A program made the position numbers and the translations under genes. DNA of 46,734 bases from positions 1-46,734 of IMG/VR virus record IMGVR_UViG_3300033148_008797; one strand, 5' to 3'. Shown here in pieces: positions 18,135-27,054 of this stretch (the first letter of the stretch is position 1; each line of letters begins with the position of its first letter). Below the pieces are notes generated by a model. It made no database searches. It was given only the letters and a program-made list of their open reading frames with translations, and was not told the DNA's origin. The stretch comes from a virus.

Positions 18135-18152
18135 TACTATCACCTCCCTAAA

Positions 18153-19790
18153 TTAGATAACATTCATATTAAGAACTATTACCTTTCCATAAAAATCAGT
18201 TCTAACCATTTTCTTGGCATATCTGGTCATTACACCCTTACGTGGCGTAAAATCTTCAGGAGCAAAAATGGTTGGAGTAACAATTAGTGGTACATATGGC
18301 GCATACACAAATCCAGTTTCTAAGAAACTAGAACCCTTATAACCAAGCAAAATTTGATTACGTGGGAAATATGGATCTTTGTAAACAGTAAATCTACTAT
18401 TTAATGAACCAATTTTTTCAATACCAAGAGTAAACTGAGTTTCCTTTGGATCCATTGAAATAACTGGCTTATAAAGATTAGTTGCTTCAAAAATCGTAGC
18501 TACATCTGGACCACAAACTAAGAAGTTTGCTGAACCACGTAATGTTTTACGATGGATTTGATTGGCCACATCAATAATGGTTTCAACTAGAGTCTCATAC
18601 CATTCTCTTACTGTACCAGTAAATGATGGACCTGAAGCAGTAGCACCAGTAGTCTTATTAACAAACATACCCGGTCTACGATCCCAATAATAAGTAGCAC
18701 CTGTTGCATCCCTTAGAAGTTGGGCAAGAATCTCTCTATCAATATCAAGAGCAATTTGCTCTGAAAGAATTTGGGTAAGCTCAACTTCAGCATCTAAATT
18801 CTGATACGCATTAAGATCTTGTGCTAATTCTGGGGTCCATTTTGCCTTCAATTTTCTTGTTTGTGCAGTTACTGAAACTGATTGAATCTTAATATCAATT
18901 TCAGGAATAACATCAGAACTGAAATCTGATTCAAATACTGGACTCAAAACAACACCAGTACTATCAACAGTTAAACCAGTCTTTTTGACATAAGAACCAG
19001 TAATACCAACAAGATGATCTAGATTTGCAGCAGCAGAAAAATACATGGTTACAACACCAGTTGTAGTATTCGCATCATTGTGACGTGTATAAACATCAAC
19101 AACACCAGCCCAATTTGAATCAGAACCAGAAATACTAAAACCATGAACATTATCTAAATCTAGATTACTCAAAGATACTGACGAAGCAGCAGTAAATGCA
19201 ACATTTGCATAATACAATGAACCATCAGTTACTGAAGCCGAAAGATCTGGATCATAATTTACATTTGCCCACGTAGCAGCACCAGACGATTGAATTTCAC
19301 AATCGGCGGTTGTTTCATAGGTCGAATAAGAACTATTTAGAAAATAATGTCCACCAGTACCCAAGTTTTCACTACCAATACCAGTTTGATCACCATAAAC
19401 TGAACCACCAGCAGTCCAATCCAATTCTTGACCACCAGCCTTAGCCGTTCCAAAAGTATAATCCAAATAGAACAATAGACCAGAAGGTAGACTCATTGGC
19501 TGTACCGAAACTAGTTCATTAGCAATAAGACCACCAAAAACACGCCTTACAATCGGAAATGCAATATTTTGAAAACCTTTAATGTCTGCCATTTCTGAAC
19601 TTTCTTTTAAAAGTTCCGCAGTTTGGTTCTCAAGAAGAACTGCCATATTCGATTTGGCTTGATCATTTTTCTTATCCTCTAAACCTTCTAGAAGACCAGT
19701 TTTTTCCCACTTATTTACAAGACCTCTAACAGCTTTTCTTTTATTTTCTGCAACTATATCAGCAGAAAGGGAATCGAAATTCATACTCAT
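18153..19790 (-). CDS. 23: Major capsid protein, T4 gp23-like
   Basis: A 545-residue protein (T4 gp23 is 521 aa). The N-terminal region has helices and TAELLKESSEMADIKGFQNIAFPIVRRVFGGLIANELVSVQPM, typical of gp23. The core has ARKLKAKWTPELAQDLNAYQNLDAEVELTQILSEQIALDIDREIL, then MDPKETQFTLGIEKIGSLNSRFTVYKDPYFPRNQILLGYKG and APYVPLIVTPTIFAPEDFTPRKGVMTRYAKKM. Around residues 120-290 is a Ser/Thr/Gly-rich insertion, probably a surface domain. It follows the scaffold gene and ends at a strong terminator. Confidence 0.95.
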   Translation of the reverse strand: MSMNFDSLSADIVAENKRKAVRGLVNKWEKTGLLEGLEDKKNDQAKSNMAVLLENQTAELLKESSEMADIKGFQNIAFPIVRRVFGGLIANELVSVQPMSLPSGLLFYLDYTFGTAKAGGQELDWTAGGSVYGDQTGIGSENLGTGGHYFLNSSYSTYETTADCEIQSSGAATWANVNYDPDLSASVTDGSLYYANVAFTAASSVSLSNLDLDNVHGFSISGSDSNWAGVVDVYTRHNDANTTTGVVTMYFSAAANLDHLVGITGSYVKKTGLTVDSTGVVLSPVFESDFSSDVIPEIDIKIQSVSVTAQTRKLKAKWTPELAQDLNAYQNLDAEVELTQILSEQIALDIDREILAQLLRDATGATYYWDRRPGMFVNKTTGATASGPSFTGTVREWYETLVETIIDVANQIHRKTLRGSANFLVCGPDVATIFEATNLYKPVISMDPKETQFTLGIEKIGSLNSRFTVYKDPYFPRNQILLGYKGSSFLETGFVYAPYVPLIVTPTIFAPEDFTPRKGVMTRYAKKMVRTDFYGKVIVLNMNVI

Positions 19791-19808
19791 ATCTTATTTA
19801 CCTCTCTT

Positions 19809-20780
19809 TTATTTTACAATTCCTGCTAATCTCTTTTGTTTGTCTGCCCATGACTCTTGACTATTTGAATTATCTAGAGATTCTTTGAGCAAATTTTTAC
19901 TAGAAGAGGTAGTATAACCCGAAGATCTTTGCCTCTTCCTTTTTGACTCACTTACAACACCAGCGATTTTAAAACTTTCACTTAGTGTCTTGTAAACAAG
20001 TTGAACATCGCGCATAGACTTAGCACGATCAAACATCTCAACAACATTCATTTTTTGATTGTCATTAAGATTATTACTTTGAAGTACTCTATTTGTATAA
20101 AGTAGCTTATTATTGAAAAGATTAACCTCGTTAATCTTATCTCTTAGAAACAAACAAGCACTCTTATATTCCTTTAATTGCGAATTAAGAGACCTAACCA
20201 ATTTCCTATATTTACCTTCTTTTACCGTCCAATCTTCTGCATCTGGAGGAGTCTCATCAACCCATTGACTTTCTCCCGATTTTTCGTCAGCAATACCAGT
20301 TTGTTGTTTTCCGCCAGCAGTTTTAGGAGTTGGATCTTCGACATCACCAAAACTCTTAGTTACACTAGCTTCTTTGAGATCGCCCAAAACTTCTGAAAGA
20401 GCTTTTTCAAGATCTTCACCAGTAATTTCTACTACCTCATCAACTTCCTCTTCTTCCTCTTCTTTTTCTTCTTCATCCTCTGCTTCAGTCATAGGATCAG
20501 TCATTTCCATTTCTAGATCTTCTGGCATAAACACTTCTTCCTTTTTTTCTTTTTCGTCTTCACCCTCTTCTGGTTCTAGTTCAGGAAGCTCAAAATCTTC
20601 TTCACCACTTTCACCACCAGCTTCAAGAGTAAATTCGGATTCACCTAATTGTGAATCTACCATTTCTTTAATTTTCTTTTTCATCGATTCTGCCAAAACA
20701 TTTTGTGCGTTCTGGATGGCTGCTTCTCTTAGTTTTTCAGCATCAGCCATTGCTTCTTCGATAAGTTTGCTTTTTGACAT
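19809..20780 (-). CDS. 22: Prohead scaffold/core protein, T4 gp22-like
   Basis: A 323-residue protein: an N-terminal coiled helix (MSKSKLIEEAMADAEKLREAA), a long strongly acidic section (residues about 50-130, runs of Glu/Asp), then a helical C-terminal half (REYRKLVRSLNSQLKEYKSACLFLRDKINEVNLFNNKLLYTNRVL). This is the form of T4-like scaffolding proteins, which fill the prohead and are removed by the gp21 protease. It lies directly upstream of the capsid gene as in T4. Ribosome site GAGGAGA before ATG 20780. Confidence 0.85.
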   Translation of the reverse strand: MSKSKLIEEAMADAEKLREAAIQNAQNVLAESMKKKIKEMVDSQLGESEFTLEAGGESGEEDFELPELEPEEGEDEKEKKEEVFMPEDLEMEMTDPMTEAEDEEEKEEEEEEVDEVVEITGEDLEKALSEVLGDLKEASVTKSFGDVEDPTPKTAGGKQQTGIADEKSGESQWVDETPPDAEDWTVKEGKYRKLVRSLNSQLKEYKSACLFLRDKINEVNLFNNKLLYTNRVLQSNNLNDNQKMNVVEMFDRAKSMRDVQLVYKTLSESFKIAGVVSESKRKRQRSSGYTTSSSKNLLKESLDNSNSQESWADKQKRLAGIVK

Positions 20781-20869
20781 TTAATATTTCTCCTCAATGC
20801 ACAAAAATATGATTTTATTACATAATTAGTTTTCATTTTTTTAAAAGAAAAATAAACTTTAATTTTAAA

Positions 20870-21080
20870 CTATTTTTTATTAAATTCTTCCTGTTTTCTT
20901 CTTATAAAGGCACTTCTTAATTTTTTATTTCTCTTTTTCTGAGATTTTTTAACAAAAAAGGAAGCTTTTTCTAAATATTCTTTAACCACTTCTTGTTTTT
21001 TACATTTTTTAAAAAAACGTTTTATTAATTTTTCTGATGTTTCACCGCTTTTTTAAAAAAACTTGAATATTAATCGACAT
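20870..21080 (-). CDS. rpsU: Ribosomal protein bS21 homologue, requires +1 shift at CGG
   Basis: ATG 21080 starts MSINIQVFLKK, then CGG 21047-21045 is followed at once by TGA. Skipping the C gives KKGETSEKLIKRFFKKCKK, then EVVKEYLEKASFFVKKSQKKRNKKLR and a basic tail, ending at TAG 20870. The pattern (G.S.E.LI.RF.K.C...V..E......F.K.S...R.KK) and length of 69 residues match bS21, the small-subunit protein near the anti-Shine-Dalgarno end of 16S rRNA. bS21 homologues are known from large phages and are thought to bias ribosomes to phage mRNA. The length of 211 bases is 3n+1. The gene overlaps the one before it by 11 bases. Confidence 0.8.
21045..21047 (-). other. In-frame CGG, +1 recoding site 7 (bS21)
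   Basis: AAG CGG TGA stops at once in zero frame. AAG (C) GGT GAA ACA gives KGETSEKLIKRF and the full bS21-type protein. Confidence 0.92.
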
Positions 21081-21275
21081 CAATCACCTCATCTTCATCA
21101 TATTCCGGCAATGGTCTAGAACCACTTTTTGGATCTACACCCGGTTTATAAGAATAATCATCTCTTTTTTTATATTTCCGTCAGAATCTCGCCAAGGATG
21201 TTGACTATAAGAAGAAACATTACTATCTTTTCTAAATTTTTTGGGCAATAATTGAGAAAGTCTAAGAAATGACAT
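21070..21275 (-). CDS. Small hypothetical protein, requires -1 shift at A7
   Basis: ATG 21275 starts MSFLRLSQLLPKKFRKDS, with WRDSDGNIKK reached at ATA AAA AAA GAG. Zero frame stops ten codons after the tract. A -1 shift on the A7 tract gives RDDYSYKPGVDPKSGSRPLP and an acidic end EYDEDEVIDVD, with TAA at 21070, which overlaps the start of bS21. The length of 206 bases is 3n-1. The PGVDPKSGSRP character and the overlap with bS21 support the joined frame. Function unknown. Confidence 0.6.
21165..21171 (-). other. A7 tract, -1 shift site (small protein)
   Basis: The frame is ATA AAA AAA GAG, that is A|AAA|AAA, a slippery heptamer form. Either ribosomes or polymerase slip here, or the true tract is A8. 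Confidence 0.6.
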
Positions 21276-21281
21276 TATTTT

Positions 21282-21845
21282 TTACCCACCAAATTTTTCC
21301 CAAGCTGTAGCATAAAGATTTTTCATTCCTTCTTTTGCTCCATATCTTTTAATAAATTCTTTCTTGTGTTTTTTTATAAATTCTTCAGCTTCTTCACTTG
21401 GTGGAGCTTTTTCATTTATATTTGATTCGTCCCATTTAAATTTATCAGAATCATTGTGAAAAAAATCTTCAACATCACTTCTAGGTCCCCACGGACCTTC
21501 GCCACCCAATTCTTTGGTTTGCGGATTCATTCCACGAGAAACACCTCTCTCTCTTTCCATTCTAGATTGGTGCATACCTTGTCCAAGACCAGGCATCGGT
21601 TCATGTTCCCATTGCCCCGTTTCTGGGTTCATACCTTCTTCAAATTCAGTTTCTCCATACTTATCTTTTGCTCTGCGAAGACGATCTACATCTTCTGGAA
21701 GATCTCCATAAGTAACTCCCCCACCTTCATCTTCTAATTCACCATAATTCTTTTTCTTTCCGCGACGTTCACGATTTAAACCTTCTAATCTTTTTGTTAA
21801 TGCTTCTCTTATCAATTTTTTAAATTGTTTTACTGTCGTTTTCAT
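21282..21845 (-). CDS. Hypothetical hydrophilic protein
   Basis: A 187-residue protein with a helical basic start (MKTTVKQFKKLIREALTKRLEGL), a Gly/Glu-rich middle with MNPETGQWEHEPMPG and GMNPQTKELGGEGPWG, and a C-terminal helical stretch (AEEFIKKHKKEFIKRYGAKEGMKNLYATAWEKFGG). The C-terminus resembles short domains seen in phage and bacterial hypothetical proteins with a YATAWK-type motif. Part of the cluster of small genes between fibres and scaffold. No function known. Confidence 0.6.
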   Translation of the reverse strand: MKTTVKQFKKLIREALTKRLEGLNRERRGKKKNYGELEDEGGGVTYGDLPEDVDRLRRAKDKYGETEFEEGMNPETGQWEHEPMPGLGQGMHQSRMERERGVSRGMNPQTKELGGEGPWGPRSDVEDFFHNDSDKFKWDESNINEKAPPSEEAEEFIKKHKKEFIKRYGAKEGMKNLYATAWEKFGG

Positions 21846-21874
21846 ATCTTCACCTCTTTATATTCAAATAATAA

Positions 21875-22207
21875 TTAGAATCCTAAAACTTTTAAAATTA
21901 TAAAAACTGTAGAACTTAAAATTGTTCCAGCTCCACCCCATAATATTTTCGCCTTAAACGAAGTTTTTTCAAATTTAATAATAAATTTATCAAAAGATTC
22001 TTCAAATTTTTCTTGTTTAGAAGATAATAATTGAATTTGATCATATATATGTGGCAGAATTCCATTTTGCTTATCAAGACGAGTTTTAGTTTCTAGAATT
22101 ACATCATAAATTTCATTACAATATTCTTTCAATTCTTTTTCTGTTTCTTCCACATGTTTCAGATCAGTTTCCAATACTGTAACTCTATGCTCTAAATTAT
22201 CTACCAT
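21875..22207 (-). CDS. Coiled-coil protein with C-terminal membrane helix (XhlA-like)
   Basis: A 110-residue protein. Residues 1-80 form a long coiled coil (LEHRVTVLETDLKHVEETEKELKEY...), and the end is one membrane helix (ILWGGAGTILSSTVFIILKVLGF). This layout is that of XhlA/hemolysin-type proteins that act with holins, and of similar phage membrane tethers. A role in lysis is possible, but the location inside the structural block does not settle it. It overlaps the stop of the preceding gene. Confidence 0.6.
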   Translation of the reverse strand: MVDNLEHRVTVLETDLKHVEETEKELKEYCNEIYDVILETKTRLDKQNGILPHIYDQIQLLSSKQEKFEESFDKFIIKFEKTSFKAKILWGGAGTILSSTVFIILKVLGF

Positions 22208-23159
22208 TTCCAGTACCTCTCATTCTGAAACCAACTCTTCTAGTTGGAATTCTTCCACCAAAACCAAGAATAGGAATTCTAGAACCAACAGGCTCTTGTT
22301 TTAAAAATTCTGGAGTTTCTTTTTCTTCTTCTGCATCAAAACCTTTCAATACGAACTTATATTTTTTTTCTCCTTCCTTTTTTGCTTTCGGCACTCCTGG
22401 TGGCATATCAAATTCTTTACCAGGAGGGGATTTTGACCAGCCATAATAACCTCTTGTATTCCAAGCTCCACCAGTTGAACCTGCATTATCAGCACTATGT
22501 TGTGTCATTTTGCTAACTGGATTTCCACTAGAACCAATATGAGCAGGCAAATTTTTCTTTGGATTCATATCAAACGGATTCTTTTTGCCGACAAAAGAAT
22601 AAGGATCGTCATTTTTTGATTTACCCTGCATAAGTGGCCTTTTTTTGCCCTTATTTTTGGGATTCATTCCTGCCTTATTCATATCATCATAAGGGAATCC
22701 TTCTGGTTCTGCAATTGGAGCAGGAGGAAATTCATATCTTTTAAAGGGAAATCTTGGAGTTGTATCTGTTTTTCCTGTTGGACGAGCAAACAAACTAGAT
22801 TCTTTTTCTATTTTTTTATTATCTCTCATCTTTTGAAATGACTTAAATACAACTTTATCTGGTCTATCATCTGGAGGAATATAAGCACTAACACCTCTTT
22901 TGGTTATATACCAATTTTTATCATCCGAATTATTTGCATCATTTGTTCTTTCATCTTGACGAGCTTTCGTCATTAAACCAACTGTATATTCTGCCGCTTT
23001 ATCCGGACATAAACCATGTTTGGACAAAACCTTGGCAATTTCCAGGGGTTTCATCTCTTTGACCAATTCCATCAATTTTTGTTTATTAGAAATTAAACTT
23101 TCTGAAACTATTTTATCTTTTTTCTTTTTATCATCTTCCAAAAGAAACTTGTATTTCAT
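22197..23159 (-). CDS. Hypothetical structural-block protein
   Basis: About 320 residues from ATG 23159 (MKYKFLLEDDKKKKD). The N-terminus is helical (NKQKLMELVKEMKPLEIAKVLSKHGLCPDKAAEYTVGLM), and the rest is Pro/Gly/Lys-rich and looks disordered, ending in GFGGRIPTRRVGFRMRG. No family recognised. It overlaps both neighbours or nearly so, and is likely translated coupled with them. Confidence 0.6.
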   Translation of the reverse strand: MKYKFLLEDDKKKKDKIVSESLISNKQKLMELVKEMKPLEIAKVLSKHGLCPDKAAEYTVGLMTKARQDERTNDANNSDDKNWYITKRGVSAYIPPDDRPDKVVFKSFQKMRDNKKIEKESSLFARPTGKTDTTPRFPFKRYEFPPAPIAEPEGFPYDDMNKAGMNPKNKGKKRPLMQGKSKNDDPYSFVGKKNPFDMNPKKNLPAHIGSSGNPVSKMTQHSADNAGSTGGAWNTRGYYGWSKSPPGKEFDMPPGVPKAKKEGEKKYKFVLKGFDAEEEKETPEFLKQEPVGSRIPILGFGGRIPTRRVGFRMRGTGNGR

Positions 23160-23160
23160 T

Positions 23161-23583
23161 TTACAAATCATCCACTATTTGTTGAATTGTATCAGAAACC
23201 TTGCCAAAATTTACTGATGGTCTAAATTTAATAGTAAAAATATTATCTGCCTCTTCTTTTACTTCTTCTACATCGCTTTGAAAAGCATTTTTAATTTGAT
23301 TTATTACACTTCTAATATTAGAAGGTTTAAATAAAACTCTTTTTGGAGTAAAAATAGCTTTTTTTTCAGAGGGCATTAAAGATACAGTAAATTCTTTATT
23401 TGGAAAATCTAAGACTTTTTTCTTTTGCAGTGGACCAATTTGACCAGCCATTCCCATTGAATCCATTCCTGCTCCACCCACAGGAGGAGCACCAGTTACT
23501 GGTGGCATAGCACCACCCATTGGTTCTCCACCAACTGGCTGTTTTTTTAATAAAGATTCAAATATTTTCTTTAAACTTTTCAT
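23161..23583 (-). CDS. Hypothetical protein
   Basis: A 140-residue protein. After a helical start (MKSLKKIFESLLKKQPVGG) there is a Gly/Pro/Met-rich linker (GGAMPPVTGAPPVGGAG), then a folded C-terminal domain with strands and helices (KEFTVSLMPSEKKAIFTPK, IRSVINQIKNAF, FTIKFRPSVNFGKVSDTIQQIV). No family recognised. Stop of the upstream gene and this ATG overlap as TAATG. Confidence 0.6.
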   Translation of the reverse strand: MKSLKKIFESLLKKQPVGGEPMGGAMPPVTGAPPVGGAGMDSMGMAGQIGPLQKKKVLDFPNKEFTVSLMPSEKKAIFTPKRVLFKPSNIRSVINQIKNAFQSDVEEVKEEADNIFTIKFRPSVNFGKVSDTIQQIVDDL

Positions 23584-24623
23584 TATGCTCTTCTGATAAA
23601 ATACGGTCTATTTCTAATATAAACTATAATTCTTTTTCCTTCCCATACCAATCTAATGGGCATACCCTCAGTTCCAACCATTTCCAATGTAAGTTCTCCA
23701 CCAGTATTGGTTGGTTCTATTTTTGCAAATTTAACAACTTGTCCATTAAGAGCATCAGAAAAAGCCTTTTGTTCTTCAGTCGTAGAAACATCTTGTTTAC
23801 CATCTTTTGGTTGAGGATCTTCTTGAGAATCTTTTGGCTCTTCTTCTTTATCGGTTTCTAAACCGGAAGGATCTTTTGGCTCTTCTTTTGGTTTTGGCTT
23901 TTTCTTTAGAGGAGCTTTAACAACAGGAACTTCTTCTTCTTTTTCTGCCTCAGATAGTTTTTTGCCCTTATTACACTTCGAAGCAATCGTTATTTTTCCA
24001 GTTCCACCAGCTTGAGCAGTTGTTGAATCTGCAATTTGGGTTAAAGCGCCAATCATTGCACCAATTTGACTTCTTTCGTTTGGATCTTTAACTCTCCCAA
24101 TTAATGTATTTGCCTTTTTCAATGCAGTTGAAATCTTTGCATGATTAAATGGAGGAGACATTGCACCAACAAAATCTCTACTAATATCACCCATTTCTGC
24201 CGATACTTCATTTATATTCTTTGAATCTTTTAAATTTTTGACAAATGGAACATGTTGTCCAACAAATTGTTTAATAGCTTGAACTTTTTGAGGATTAGAT
24301 AAATCGGCCTTACTAATAATTCCCAAAGATTTAAAATGATGTTGAAAATCTTTATCTGGCATTGCATTCAAAGTTTTTGTTAAACTTTTTGTTTGACTTA
24401 AAGTTTTTTCAAATTGATTTCCTTGCATCATTGGATGCCAATTTTTTGATTTATTCATAGATGGTCTCAATTGAGGAGAAACACTTGTTGTACCATATTG
24501 TTTTGCAAAATCGGCAGAACGTTTCAATATATTTCTTTCTCTTTCATATTTTGGATCTAAAAAAGGATCCATTTTTTTACCACCAGGACTCGTTACAGAT
24601 GTACTAGAATTTGTTCTGCCCAT
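23583..24623 (-). CDS. Hypothetical protein
   Basis: Up to 346 residues. The start may be ATG 24623 or the later MDPFLDP at 24572, because the first ATG lies inside the previous gene. The N-terminal half is helical, the middle is a charged Lys/Glu/Pro linker (EEEVPVVKAPLKKKPKPKEEP), and the end is a small beta-rich domain (VVKFAKIEPTNTGGELTLEMVG, IRLVWEGKRIIVYIRNRPYFIRRA). Function unknown. Confidence 0.6.
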   Translation of the reverse strand: MGRTNSSTSVTSPGGKKMDPFLDPKYERERNILKRSADFAKQYGTTSVSPQLRPSMNKSKNWHPMMQGNQFEKTLSQTKSLTKTLNAMPDKDFQHHFKSLGIISKADLSNPQKVQAIKQFVGQHVPFVKNLKDSKNINEVSAEMGDISRDFVGAMSPPFNHAKISTALKKANTLIGRVKDPNERSQIGAMIGALTQIADSTTAQAGGTGKITIASKCNKGKKLSEAEKEEEVPVVKAPLKKKPKPKEEPKDPSGLETDKEEEPKDSQEDPQPKDGKQDVSTTEEQKAFSDALNGQVVKFAKIEPTNTGGELTLEMVGTEGMPIRLVWEGKRIIVYIRNRPYFIRRA

Positions 24624-24850
24624 TGAGTCGGTTTTGATGGAAAAGTTGCCTCAACAACATATTTCTTAACTTCTGATTTAACTTCGGTAATATTATAAGA
24701 ATTATTTTCTTTGACAACTTTCCAATGTGACTTTGAACCACCAATATCTGCTTTTATAATAACTGAATTAGACTTGGGATTTTTTGAAAAATATTCATTT
24801 ATTTTCCTTCTAAGTAAATCCAATTTAACTATTTCTTTAGAATTTTTCAT
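24593..24850 (-). CDS. Hypothetical protein
   Basis: An 85-residue protein with a helical start (SKEIVKLDLLRRKINEYFSKNPKS) and then alternating strands (NSVIIKADIGGSKSHWKVVKENNSYNITEV, KKYVVEATFPSKPTQWAEQI). Small basic protein of unknown role. It overlaps the next gene by 31 bases if that gene uses its first ATG. Confidence 0.55.
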   Translation of the reverse strand: MKNSKEIVKLDLLRRKINEYFSKNPKSNSVIIKADIGGSKSHWKVVKENNSYNITEVKSEVKKYVVEATFPSKPTQWAEQILVHL

Positions 24851-24861
24851 TTAATATTCCT

Positions 24862-25275
24862 CTATTTAATAAGACCCAATTTTCTCATATCACTTTCAGA
24901 AACTTGATTTGATACCCCAAAAGGATTATCTTTACCATTATCTTCACCAGTTATCAAAGGATGTTCACCTCTACTTAAAGTATCTTTAATAATATCAAAA
25001 TAAGGATCATCATCTCCTATTCCCATTTTATTTAAAATATTTTCTCTAACAGATTCTTTAATCATTTTTTGTTTTGGTTGTTCTACATCTAAATCAACAT
25101 TTTCTTTTATTACTTGAGAAAAAGATCTATTATTAACAGAATTATTAGGTGACAAAACCATATTCTCATTTATAGTTTTCTTTACTGCGGTTTTAATATA
25201 TTCTTCTGCAAGAATTTCCGTTAGACATTCCCTAACCATTTCTTTTAAAAATTTTTTTAATGTAGATTTTATCAT
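24862..25275 (-). CDS. Hypothetical protein
   Basis: A 137-residue, mostly helical, charged protein (MIKSTLKKFLKEMVRECLTEILAEEYIKTAVKKTINEN...). The late part has FDIIKDTLSRGEHPLITGEDNG. Its helix-rich N-terminus resembles other small genes in this block. No family recognised. The 51 bases between its start and the upstream fibre stop hold only AT-rich sequence. Confidence 0.55.
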   Translation of the reverse strand: MIKSTLKKFLKEMVRECLTEILAEEYIKTAVKKTINENMVLSPNNSVNNRSFSQVIKENVDLDVEQPKQKMIKESVRENILNKMGIGDDDPYFDIIKDTLSRGEHPLITGEDNGKDNPFGVSNQVSESDMRKLGLIK

Positions 25276-25326
25276 TTATTACTCTTTTTAAATAAATATA
25301 TTTTACAATAAACAACAAACATTTTA

Positions 25327-27036
25327 TTATGACATTTTAGAACATTGAGATGCAGAATAGGCTATACCAAAACCATAAATATACATATCGGCACCATAAG
25401 AATCAACACTAAAACTTCTAGAAAATTCAATGCCTATAAATTTATTATGCTCTATTGGATTATCACTATCATCTACATCCAAATTAAAACATACACAATA
25501 ATGACCTTCTTTATCTGTCCCATCACCAGATTGAGTATATGTTTTATATTTTTTGGTTACATTTCCTCCATCAATAACATCACCACCAATAAAATCTTTA
25601 ACTCTATAACCAATACTTGTCATTACGGTTTCACCATCAGAAATTGGGGTTCCTGGTTGATTTGTCCAAATTGTTTTAAATTGAAAATCAGAAATGCCAT
25701 CCCAATCTAATGGAATATAAATCATAAAATTTACTGTCTCAGCATTTGAATCAAAACACAAAGCCCTAAATGTTCCAACATTAGCAAAACTAGGAGCTGT
25801 AGGCCCCAAAAATGCATTTTGCGCCGAAAGATAAATATGTCTTTGGTATGATTGCATAGTCAAAGAACCAGAAATATGAACATTAGAATTGGGACCCGAT
25901 GAAGAAAGAATTAAATCTGAACCTTCACTCACATAACTCCCAGAAATTCTCACAGTACCATCATTAATTACTCTAAATTTTGTAACCCCACCAATTTGCC
26001 AATCTGCAAAATCATGACCAGCCCCACCTACTTGAGTTTCTGTAGTACTAATTCTAAAATCAGTAAATTTAGCACTAACACCAGCACCTTGATTTAATTT
26101 GGGATAAAGTGCAATACCAAACTGATTTTCTCCATTTCCATTTGCAGTAAACTCATCTCCGGTTCCAGTATTAACTTTAAGTATGCAAGCACCATTTACT
26201 TCAGTATCTTTATTTTGAGTAATAGTGGTACCAGCACCAGTATCTATTGTTTGAGTACCATTATGTTTTATCGTATCTACCCAAAGTTCTGCTACGGTTC
26301 CATCTTGTTCTGTAATTTGAAGACCATGCGTTCCTGCAGTTTCAGTACTTAACCTAATAGCATTATTTAAATAAATATTGCCACCACGAATAGTTCCATA
26401 ATTGGTCCCTTCTGTAACCATAAAAGTACCAGAAACAGTTATATTGGAACCAACACTAGATGACAAAATTAAATCAGAATCCTGAGCAACAACATGACCA
26501 TAAGTAGGTAATGCATCAGATGGAAATTCTGTTGATTTGGCCAATAATTCAACATCTGCACCATCAGCCAAATTTCTCAATCTCATATTATTACTATTAA
26601 AATCTGCTATAATACCATTTGTACCATCATAAAATGAAAATTTATTTTGTAGTGGACTATTAAAATAGCTCATTTCTGGTCCCATTTTAATTGCACCAGA
26701 AACTGTAACAATAGAATCATATGAACTAGAAAGAATTAAAGGAGAATTTTTTGATATAATATGAGCAGAATCAGAATTTGCATCCAACGGAAATTCTAAA
26801 ACTCCAGATGCAGCTATAACAGAACCTACCGCAGATGATAAAATTAAATTAGAATCACCATCATATACTTTTCCAAGAACAACCAAATTACCAGAAAAAA
26901 TACAATCTTTATTTTCTGTTATTAAATCTCTTATTTTTGCTGTACCAGAAATATAAGCTGTGCCAGATACATATAATGCTCTAGTTGCTTCTAATTTAGA
27001 ATATCCTTTTCTTTCAACAAAAGGTTTACCTCTCAT
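25327..27036 (-). CDS. Large fibre/appendage virion protein
   Basis: A 569-residue protein. It starts with the same 18 residues (MRGKPFVERKGYSKLEAT) as the 27055-27543 gene and then has repeated units of the form DSDLILSSSVGSNITVSGT (also NSPLILSSSYDSIVTVSGA, GSDLILSSSGPNSNVHISGS). The repeats are beta-rich and would form a fibre shaft. The C-terminal about 180 residues (NFMIYIPLDWDGISDFQFKTIW..., FIGIEFSRSFSVDSYGADMYIYGFGIAYS) look like a globular head. Likely an attached virion fibre or surface appendage. Confidence 0.65.
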   Translation of the reverse strand: MRGKPFVERKGYSKLEATRALYVSGTAYISGTAKIRDLITENKDCIFSGNLVVLGKVYDGDSNLILSSAVGSVIAASGVLEFPLDANSDSAHIISKNSPLILSSSYDSIVTVSGAIKMGPEMSYFNSPLQNKFSFYDGTNGIIADFNSNNMRLRNLADGADVELLAKSTEFPSDALPTYGHVVAQDSDLILSSSVGSNITVSGTFMVTEGTNYGTIRGGNIYLNNAIRLSTETAGTHGLQITEQDGTVAELWVDTIKHNGTQTIDTGAGTTITQNKDTEVNGACILKVNTGTGDEFTANGNGENQFGIALYPKLNQGAGVSAKFTDFRISTTETQVGGAGHDFADWQIGGVTKFRVINDGTVRISGSYVSEGSDLILSSSGPNSNVHISGSLTMQSYQRHIYLSAQNAFLGPTAPSFANVGTFRALCFDSNAETVNFMIYIPLDWDGISDFQFKTIWTNQPGTPISDGETVMTSIGYRVKDFIGGDVIDGGNVTKKYKTYTQSGDGTDKEGHYCVCFNLDVDDSDNPIEHNKFIGIEFSRSFSVDSYGADMYIYGFGIAYSASQCSKMS

Positions 27037-27054
27037 TTACAATTTCCTATTTTA

